Positions 25,165 to 32,400 of a stretch of DNA of 45,390 nucleotides are shown here, one piece after another (the first letter of the stretch is position 1; each line of letters opens with the position of its first letter). Both the position numbers and the translations under genes were made by a program. Under the pieces are notes generated by a model. It was given only the letters and a program-made list of their open reading frames with translations. It was not told the origin of the DNA and made no database searches. This stretch comes from Chloroflexota bacterium (GTDB lineage Bacteria > Chloroflexota > Anaerolineae > B4-G1 > SLSP01), in assembly GCA_029555965.1 (NCBI GenBank), contig JAKQHY010000207.1:1-45390 (forward strand), read 5' to 3'.

Positions 25165-26620
25165 ATAGCGGCGGTCTCCGGGTGTGCCACGTGGTTGCCT
25201 GCTCATAGGCGTAAGCGACCTGAAACATGCGGACTTCGTGCAGGGCGGGGGCGGCGATTTGCAGGCCGATGGGCAGGCCCTGCGCGTCACAGCCGCAGGG
25301 GAGGCTAAGGGCGGGGATGCCGGCCAGCGCCTGCGACAACGTGAAGATGTCCGCCAGGTACATTTCGAGGGGATTGGCCGTGCGCTCACCCAGGCGGAAC
25401 GCCGTGACCGGCGACGTTGGCCCGATGATGACGTCCACCTGCTCAAACGCCCGGTCGAAGTCGCTCTTGATCAACGTGCGCACCTGCTGCGCCTTGAGGT
25501 AGTAGGCGTCGTAGTAGCCCGCGCTCAAGGCGTAGGTGCCGAGCATGATGCGGCGGATGACTTCCGGGCCAAAACCGGCGCCGCGCGTGCGGGCGTACAT
25601 CTCCTCGATGGTGGCGCCCTCCTTGCGCAGGCCGTAGCGCATCCCATCGAAGCGGGCCAGGTTGGCGCTGGCCTCCGCCGGCGCGATCAGGTAATAGACG
25701 GGCAGGGCGTATTCGCTGTGCGGCAAGGTCACTTCGACCAGTTCTGCGCCCATGTTCTGCAAAACGTTCAGCGCATCCCGCACGGCCTTCTCCACGTCCG
25801 GTTGCACGCCGGTCACAAAATATTCTTTAGGGACCCCGATCCGCAGCCCGCGCACATCCGCCCGCAGCGCCGCCAAGTAATCGGGGACGGCGTCCGGCCA
25901 GGAGGTGCCATCGCGGGGATCGTGACCGGCGATGACCTGGAGCAGCAGCGCCGCGTCGGCGACGGTGCGGGCGAGCGGGCCGGGTTGATCCAGCGAGGAG
26001 GCAAACGCGATCAGGCCGTAGCGCGAGCAGCGGCCATAGGTCGGGCGCACGCCCACCAACCCGCACAGGGACGCCGGCTGGCGCACGGAGCCGCCGGTGT
26101 CGGTGCCCAGGGCCGCCAGCGCCTCGCCTGCCGCCACCGCCGCCGCGCTCCCGCCGCTGGAGCCGCCGGGTACGCGCGTCAAGTCCCACGGGTTGTGGGT
26201 GGGGAAGAACCCGGAATTTTCGGTGCTGGACCCCATCGCAAATTCATCCTGGTTGGTCTTGCCCAGGATGACTGCGCCGGCGTCTTTGAGCCGCCGCACC
26301 ACGGTAGCGTCAAACGGGGGGATGTAGCCGCGTAGGATTTGGGAGCCGCACGTTGTTTCGACGCCTTTGGTGGAGAAGGTGTCTTTGAGGGCGATGGGAA
26401 TCCCCAGAAGCGGGGAGAGGTCGCCTTCGGCGCGGCGTTGGTCGGCGTAGCGCGCTTGTTTAAGCGCATCCTCTTCCAGGACGCGCAAGTATGCGCACAC
26501 GTTATTTTCCACCGCTTGAATCCGCGCCAGAAGCGCCTGCGTCAAATCCAGTGAGGAGATTTCGCCGGCGTTCAGCCGGCTGAGGGCTGCGTGGACGGTC
26601 AGGTCATACAAGGTATCCAA
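25163..26620 (-). CDS. gatA: Asp-tRNA(Asn)/Glu-tRNA(Gln) amidotransferase subunit A
   Basis: The 485-aa length is normal for GatA, the amidase that frees ammonia from glutamine for GatB. The Ser-cisSer-Lys catalytic set is visible: Lys in [12 protein letters not shown], then the signature [28 protein letters not shown] containing both serines. [16 protein letters not shown] lies near the end. I set the start at TTG 26618-26620 because AAGGAG lies six nt before it and the product begins [15 protein letters not shown], as expected. The longer frame upstream runs through gatC in another frame. It lies 25 nt after gatC. Confidence 0.95.
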   Translation of the reverse strand: MDTLYDLTVHAALSRLNAGEISSLDLTQALLARIQAVENNVCAYLRVLEEDALKQARYADQRRAEGDLSPLLGIPIALKDTFSTKGVETTCGSQILRGYIPPFDATVVRRLKDAGAVILGKTNQDEFAMGSSTENSGFFPTHNPWDLTRVPGGSSGGSAAAVAAGEALAALGTDTGGSVRQPASLCGLVGVRPTYGRCSRYGLIAFASSLDQPGPLARTVADAALLLQVIAGHDPRDGTSWPDAVPDYLAALRADVRGLRIGVPKEYFVTGVQPDVEKAVRDALNVLQNMGAELVEVTLPHSEYALPVYYLIAPAEASANLARFDGMRYGLRKEGATIEEMYARTRGAGFGPEVIRRIMLGTYALSAGYYDAYYLKAQQVRTLIKSDFDRAFEQVDVIIGPTSPVTAFRLGERTANPLEMYLADIFTLSQALAGIPALSLPCGCDAQGLPIGLQIAAPALHEVRMFQVAYAYEQATTWHTRRPPL

Positions 26621-26645
26621 CGTGAACTCCTTCCCATTGAACTCT

Positions 26646-26945
26646 CTAGCGCAGCGGCGGCGCCAGGAAGCAATCTTCAAACACGGTTGGCGCGTTACGC
26701 AGGACAGCCTCAAGGGAGAGTGCGCTCTCGGCGATGTCGCCGTCTTGCGTGTCGTCGCGCAGGACGGTGTGCAGGGGCGCAACGGTCGCGGTGGGAGGAA
26801 TTGCGGTAGTATCCAATGCCTGCAAACTGGCGGCGTAATCCAGGATCGCCGATAGCTGCTCCTGGTACAAAGCCAGCGCGTCCGCGCTCAATTCCAGGTG
26901 CGCCAATTCCGCAATGTGCGCGACTTCTTCACGGGTTAGTGCCAT
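26646..26945 (-). CDS. gatC: Asp-tRNA(Asn)/Glu-tRNA(Gln) amidotransferase subunit C
   Basis: The 99-aa protein starts [20 protein letters not shown], the GatC hallmark, then [21 protein letters not shown] and the LRDD segment of the belt that wraps GatA and GatB. It stabilises the complex and is needed for correct folding of GatA. The ATG at 26943-26945 has AGAGGT upstream. An in-frame start 19 codons earlier would give an atypical extension and is rejected. It is first in a gatC-gatA pair. Confidence 0.95.
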   Translation of the reverse strand: MALTREEVAHIAELAHLELSADALALYQEQLSAILDYAASLQALDTTAIPPTATVAPLHTVLRDDTQDGDIAESALSLEAVLRNAPTVFEDCFLAPPLR

Positions 26946-26998
26946 GATATTAACCTCTGTCAGTATAGAGAACTCGCCTGCCAATGACGCTTTTGTCG

Positions 26999-27062
26999 CC
27001 ACAGAGCACGCGGGGATCGCGGATATTTTTACAGTTTCTCGGCGTTCTCAGCGATCTCTGCG
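26999..27062. repeat. Simple-word region with short inverted repeat (CCACAGAG/CTCTGCGG)
   Basis: CCACAGAG (26999-27006) and CTCTGCGG (27055-27062) pair with one G-T. Between them are CGCGGGGATCGCGG and CTCGGCGTTCTCAGCGATCTC words. It occupies the spacer between the HD gene and gatC. Confidence 0.45.
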
Positions 27063-27120
27063 GTAAAATTATGCTTGCTTGGTAAGTCTCGATTATAGTC
27101 CCCTTGACCGGCCCGACAAA

Positions 27121-27702
27121 TCAGGCCGGGATGCCCTCCAATCCCAGGTCGGCGGCGATAGCCTGCATTGCTTCGAGGACGACGCCGATGTGCGCATCCA
27201 GCGCCATACCGAGCATGGCCGCGCCTTCTTCCACTTCCTCGCGGTCAACGCCGGCGGCGAAGGCGCGATCCTTCCACTTTTTCTTCACGGAGCTGAGCTT
27301 TACGTCCAGAATACATTTGTTGGGACGGACGAGCGCCGTCGCCATAATCAGGCCCGTCAGCTCATCTACAGCGTAGATGGCTTTTTCCATCGGGGATTCC
27401 GGCGTGGCCCCGGTATGGGTAGGGGCGTGACACAAGACACCCCGGATCAAGGCGGGGTCCCACCCCATCTCGCGCAGAATCTCGGCGCCCTTGAAGGGAT
27501 GGCCGCCCGGCCCCAGGTCGGGATAACGCTCGTATTCAAAATCGTGAATGAGGCCCACGACGGCCCATTTTTCCTCGTCTTCCCCAAAACGGCGGGCGTA
27601 GGCTCGCATCCCGGCTTCCACCGCCAGCGCGTGTTTGATTAAATTGGGATTCTGGGTGTATTCAGTCAACACTTTCCAGGCTTCCTCGCGTGTCGGCCAC
27701 AT
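27121..27702 (-). CDS. HD-domain phosphohydrolase-like protein
   Basis: The 193-aa protein has the HD metal-binding pattern. His lies in LIKHALAVEAG, His-Asp in VVGLIHDFEYERYPDLG, further His in GHPFKGAEILREMGWD and LCHAPTHTG, and the last Asp in YAVDELTGLIMATAL. These fit a metal-dependent hydrolase such as a nucleotide or cyclic-nucleotide phosphohydrolase of the HDIG type; the substrate is unknown. The ATG follows AAGGAGGACCT. A promoter at 27818-27845 gives a leader of about 110 nt that contains a 10-bp hairpin. It is divergent from cheR and precedes gatC by 175 nt. Confidence 0.85.
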   Translation of the reverse strand: MWPTREEAWKVLTEYTQNPNLIKHALAVEAGMRAYARRFGEDEEKWAVVGLIHDFEYERYPDLGPGGHPFKGAEILREMGWDPALIRGVLCHAPTHTGATPESPMEKAIYAVDELTGLIMATALVRPNKCILDVKLSSVKKKWKDRAFAAGVDREEVEEGAAMLGMALDAHIGVVLEAMQAIAADLGLEGIPA

Positions 27703-27747
27703 AGGTCCTCCTTCCCATCAATAGGTTCGTTGATGATGAAATCGTTT

Positions 27748-27776
27748 CGTCAAACGTGAGGCTATGACGTTTGACG
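27748..27776 (-). repeat. Perfect hairpin CGTCAAACGT in the HD gene leader
   Basis: CGTCAAACGT (27748-27757) and ACGTTTGACG (27767-27776) pair perfectly around a 9-nt loop. It lies inside the predicted 5' untranslated region of the HD gene. Confidence 0.7.
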
Positions 27777-27817
27777 TTTCACGCTCCAAACCGGCGCTAA
27801 ATTTTGAACTCGTGTTA

Positions 27818-27845
27818 ATGGTAGCATCGAGCGAGAGGGTGTCAA
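27818..27845 (-). promoter_or_regulatory. Promoter of the HD-domain gene
   Basis: On the minus strand a perfect TTGACA (27840-27845) and TACCAT (27818-27823) are 16 bp apart with a TG extended -10. It stands back to back with the cheR promoter, 24 bp between the two -35 boxes. Confidence 0.6.
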
Positions 27846-27869
27846 ACGCTCTCTGTATCTTGCGTTCAT

Positions 27870-27898
27870 TTGCTAGAGGCCATTTCCTGTGCTAGAAT
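27870..27898 (+). promoter_or_regulatory. Promoter of the cheR-led signalling block
   Basis: TTGCTA (27870-27875) and TAGAAT (27893-27898), 17-bp spacer, with TGC extended -10. The predicted start near 27905 gives a leader of about 38 nt before cheR. Confidence 0.6.
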
Positions 27899-27942
27899 AA
27901 GTTAAATTAGGGTGAGGATATTTCCATTGGAGGCGATTGAGT

Positions 27943-28770
27943 ATGCACGCGGCCGATTTAGAGACGATTGAAATAGATTTATTCCTCAATGCCCTCTACC
28001 AGCGTTATGGTTACGATTTTCGGCAATACGCACAAGCCTCGATCCGGCGTCGTATCAAACATTTTCAAGCCCGAACCCACTATAAAAGAATCAGCGATCT
28101 GATTCCTGCGGTATTGTACGATGAGGCATTTGCCCATTCCGCCATCCACGATTTCTCCATTATGGTGACGGAAATGTTCCGCGACCCAACGTTTTACAAT
28201 GCGGTGCGGGAAAAAGCATTGCCGTACCTGAAAACTTTCCCCTTCATCAAAATCTGGCATGCCGGCTGCGCCACCGGGGAAGAAGTTTACTCGTTGGCGA
28301 TTGTGCTGCAAGAGGAGGGTCTCTATGACCGCGCCACCATCTTTGCGACCGACTTCAACGACTCGGCCTTGCAAACTGCCCGCGAGGGGATCTATGCCCT
28401 GAAGGAAATCCGGCAATACACCAAGAACTATCAACAGGCCGGGGGCACCCGTTCTTTTGCCGATTATTACCACGCGCAATATGAATCGGCCATTATGGAA
28501 CAGTCCCTCAAGAAGAACGTGACTTTTGCCAACCATAACCTGGTGACGGATGGGGTTTTCAGCGAAGTGCATTTGATTTTCTGTCGCAACGTCCTCATCT
28601 ATTTCGACAAAACCCTACAAAACCGCGTCCTCAATCTGTTTGCTGACAGCCTGAGTTATGGCGGCTTTTTATGCCTGGGCAGCAAGGAAACCTTGCGTTT
28701 TTCTGATGTGCAGGAACGCTTCAAGGTCATTGATGACCATGAAAAAATCTACCAGAAATGCACTACGTGA
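27943..28770 (+). CDS. cheR: CheR-type protein-glutamate O-methyltransferase
   Basis: The 275-aa protein has the CheR layout. An N-terminal helical domain (about 5-70, with YGYDFRQYAQASIRRRIKHF) precedes a SAM-binding domain with IKIWHAGCATGEEVYSLAI, ATDFNDSALQTAREGIY and the conserved IFCRNVLIYFD block. It transfers methyl groups from SAM to receptor glutamates. I prefer the ATG at 27943 (GGAGG nine nt upstream) over TTG at 27937. CheB begins six nt after its stop. No methyl-accepting receptor, CheA or CheW is nearby, so its substrate may be the large sensor kinases downstream. That is an inference. Confidence 0.92.
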   Translation: MHAADLETIEIDLFLNALYQRYGYDFRQYAQASIRRRIKHFQARTHYKRISDLIPAVLYDEAFAHSAIHDFSIMVTEMFRDPTFYNAVREKALPYLKTFPFIKIWHAGCATGEEVYSLAIVLQEEGLYDRATIFATDFNDSALQTAREGIYALKEIRQYTKNYQQAGGTRSFADYYHAQYESAIMEQSLKKNVTFANHNLVTDGVFSEVHLIFCRNVLIYFDKTLQNRVLNLFADSLSYGGFLCLGSKETLRFSDVQERFKVIDDHEKIYQKCTT

Positions 28771-28776
28771 GCAACT

Positions 28777-29352
28777 ATGCGCAGATATCAACTTGTCGTG
28801 ATGGGCGTTTCGGCCGGCGGCACGACAGCGCTTAAGATATTGCTGCCCTCCTTCCCGGCTGATTATCCACTGCCCATAATCGTTGTCCAACACCTGCATC
28901 CCACGCAAACCAACTTCCTGGTCACGCACTTCAATGCCCAATGTGCTTTGACCGTCAAAGAGGCCGACGAGAAGGAGCCGCTGCTCCCCGGCATTCTGTA
29001 CTTCGCCCCTCCCAACTACCACCTGCTGATTGAACCGGACCGAACGTTGAGTTTATCCATAGATGAGAAAGTGAATTACTCGCGGCCTTCCATTGATGTA
29101 TTGTTTGAAAGCGCCGCCATCGTCTACAAAACCGGCGTGATCGGTGTCGTGATGACCGGCGCAAACAATGACGGCGCAGCCGGGTTGCGCGCGATCAAGG
29201 AATATGGTGGGCTGGCTGTCGTCCAAGACCCGGCTACGGCTGAAGTGCCGTATATGCCGCAGGCTGCCATGGCCGCCACCTCGGTAGACCATGTCCTTCC
29301 GCTGGCGGATATCGGCGCCCTGCTGCGGGAAAAGGCGCAGTTGTTGCTGTGA
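28777..29352 (+). CDS. cheB: Stand-alone CheB-type methylesterase catalytic domain
   Basis: The 191-aa protein contains only the CheB hydrolase domain, which removes methyl from glutamyl esters or deamidates glutamine in receptors. The catalytic Ser is in MGVSAGGTTALK (about residue 12), the His in VVQHLHPTQ, and the Asp in VMTGANNDGAAGL. LYFAPPNYHLLI is also a family motif. The N-terminal receiver domain of classical CheB (total about 350 aa) is absent, so phosphorylation by a CheA-like kinase cannot switch it in the usual way. It follows cheR by six nt without a clear ribosome site, suggesting coupled translation. Confidence 0.92.
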   Translation: MRRYQLVVMGVSAGGTTALKILLPSFPADYPLPIIVVQHLHPTQTNFLVTHFNAQCALTVKEADEKEPLLPGILYFAPPNYHLLIEPDRTLSLSIDEKVNYSRPSIDVLFESAAIVYKTGVIGVVMTGANNDGAAGLRAIKEYGGLAVVQDPATAEVPYMPQAAMAATSVDHVLPLADIGALLREKAQLLL

Positions 29353-29384
29353 CCGCCAACATTCATTAGCTGGCGTCCACCCAT

Positions 29385-29434
29385 GGTTGGATGAAAATCA
29401 CGTCTCGACGTTTCAACGTTCAAACGTTCCAACC
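29385..29434 (+). repeat. Simple-word hairpin region between cheB and first kinase
   Basis: GGTTGGA (29385-29391) pairs with TCCAACC (29428-29434). The interior repeats ACGTTTCAACGTTCAAACGTTC words. It lies just upstream of the ribosome site of the first LacI-type kinase. Confidence 0.5.
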
Positions 29435-29453
29435 CTTATTTTTAAGAGAGCCT

Positions 29454-32400
29454 ATGACAAGCAAAAATAAGCCATCAGCCGATACGATGCAGGCGTCGCG
29501 CCCCACCATTGGGTTGCTCTGCAATGAAGCCAACAATGTCTATGCGGAATCTATCTGGGGCGGAGTGCATGAAGCTATGCAAGCGCATGGGGCCAACTTG
29601 CTGTTTTTGCCCGGCGGCATGCTGCCCGCCGAAAATGGGCCACGCTTGCCGTCCAACATTCTCTACGATCTGATTGACCCTGAGTGGATAGATGGCCTGA
29701 TTATCTGGGGCGCGCAACTGAGCCACATTGGCGGCCCTGAAGCGGTCATTGCCTTATGCCAGCGCTATGCCCCGCTGCCTATTGTCAACATTGGGTTAAC
29801 CCTTCCTGGCGTGGCCAGCATCTTGGTGGACAATTACCAGGGAATGCATGATGTCGTTGTCCATCTCATCGAAGTTCACCACCTCCGTCGCATTGCCTAC
29901 GAACATGGCCCGGACGCCAACCCAGAGTCGCAGGCCCGTTATCGTGGCTATCTGGACGCTCTGAATGAACACGGCATTTCCCCCGATCCCCATCTCGTGG
30001 CGACGGGCGACGAAATCTTGACCTGGCGCAATAACGTCCAGATTTATCGAGAAAATACTTACCGCATCGCTGGTATTCGCGTATTGCTCGACAACCATCA
30101 ATTGCGCCCACAAATAGACTTTGATGCGGTGGTGTGCAATGACGACAACCTCGCCGTCGGGACGTTGGAGGAACTTCAGGCGTGCGGCGTCCAGGTCCCC
30201 CGTGACATTGCCGTGGTCGGGTTTGACGACATCGTCGAAGCGCGGTACGCAATGCCGCCTATGACTACCGTGCGACAATCGTTTAACGCGCTAGGCTACC
30301 AATCCGGCGAGATGCTCCTGGCGCACCTGCGTGGACAAACCTTGCCAGAGCAAACCATGTTCCCCATGCAGGTTATCGTGCGCCGTTCCTGTGGGTGTCT
30401 TGACCCGGCTATCGAGCAAGCCGCCCGCCCTCCTCTCAACGCCCCGCTTTCCTGCCCGCCAGATGCTATCCCCAACGAGCTGCGCCAGGCCCTTTCCTTG
30501 ACCGAAAGCGACCCCCTCTACCCCTGGATACCGCACCTGTTGGAGGCGCTCTTCACAGAATTGAGGGGCACAACGCCGCGCATTTTCCTGACCACCCTGG
30601 AGGAAACCTTACGTCATATTCCGCTGGAAGAAGACCCTATCCAAACCCTCCAAATTGCCATTTCGACTATGCGACGGTATCTCTGGCCTACTTTTGACGC
30701 GGAGACTGCCGCGCGTGTCGAGACCCTGTGGCGGCAAGCCTATATCACGATTGGCGCGGCGGCGCAACGTAAGCCGATTCATCAACTGACTCTCGGTCAA
30801 CAGCGGGAACAAAATCTACGGAATGTCGGCCATGTGCTGCTCAGTACGTTTGATATTGCGAGCCTGACCCATAGACTCAGTTGGGGATTAACTCAACTGA
30901 ATGTCCCGCACGCTTATCTGGCCCTCTATGAAGACCCGGCGCATCCTACCACTTGGGCGCGTTTGATCATGACGCACGTAGGAGACACCCTGACAATACC
31001 GCCGCCAGAAGCGCAACGCTTCCCTGCTCGCCAACTCCTGCCGGCAGACGCCTGGCCCCAAGACGCTCCTTATAGTATGGTCGTTGAACCTTTCTATTTC
31101 CAGGATGAGGCATTGGGGTTTGGGGTCTTTGCCACCGGAAAAAATAGTTTGCGTGTGTACGGCATACTGCGTAACGAAATTAGCATCGCGCTCAAAGGCG
31201 CGCTGCTTCTCCAGGAACGTGAACGTGCCGAGGCGGCTCTGGAACAGCGCGCTGCCGAACTGGCGCAGGCCAAAGAGAAGATCGAACAAGCGTTCCAGCA
31301 GGCGGAAATGGAAAAGGAACGCGCCGAAATAGCCCGTCGGGCCGCTGAAGAAGCGCACCTGGCCTCCGAACGCGCGCGAGAGACCGCCGAGGTCGCCCGC
31401 CGCACTGCCGAGCGCGCCCAGCGCGAAGTCGAGGCGGTCAACAAAGCGCTGGAAGCGCAAATCTGGCATACCAACGGCCATGCGCAACTGAACAACCGGA
31501 TGCGCGGGGAACAAGCTGTGGGGACACTCGCGGCCAACGTAGTCGAACAACTTTGTGAATACCTCCAGCTTCAGACCGGCGTGCTCTATGTGCGGGAGAA
31601 CGACGTCCTGCTGCCGGCCGGCGGTTATGCCCTGCCCCGGCGCGACGGCCCGCCTCCGTGCTTCAACGTGGGCGAAGGCCTGGTCGGGCAGGCGGTACAG
31701 TCTTGCAAGGCGTTGGTGCTGACGCGCGTCCCCCCCGACTATGCGGCGATTGCCTCTGGATTGGGGAGCGCGCCGCCCCAAACGATTGTGATTATGCCCT
31801 TCCTCTATGAAGGGCAGGCGGTGGGCGTTGTGGAGTTGGGATCGTTCACCGAATTTGACCCCGAACAGGTCAAATTCCTGCAAACGGCTATGGAAAATAT
31901 TGCCATTGCCTTCAATACCGCGCAGGCGCGCGACCGCATCAATGAATTGCTGTCGCAGACACAGCAACAGGCGGAAGAATTGCAGGCGCAGGGCGAAGCC
32001 TTGCGCGTCGCTAATGAAGAGCTGGAGGCGCAAACTGAAAGTCTACGCCTTTCTGAGACGCGGTTGCGCGAACAGCAGGGTGAACTGGAAATCGCCAACC
32101 AGGAATTGAAGCAAAGACAGGCGCAACTCGACCGGCAAAACCGCAGCCTGAAAGAGGCGCAGAATGACCTGGAACATAAGGCCGAAGAGTTGGCCCGCGC
32201 CAGCAAGTATAAGTCCGAGTTCCTGGCGAATATGTCACACGAATTGCGCACGCCGCTCAATTCCCTCCTTATCCTGGCGCAGATGTTGGCAAACAATGAG
32301 GAGCGCAACTTGACCGCAGAACAGGTCGAATCCGCGCGCGTTATCTACAATAGCGGCGCCGACCTGCTCAACCTCATCAACGAAATCCTCGATCTTTCTA

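Noticed and set aside
29454..30398. LacI-family transcription repressor fused to a kinase
   Set aside because: The protein starts directly in the ligand-binding fold; no helix-turn-helix or hinge helix precedes it, in any of the three paralogues.
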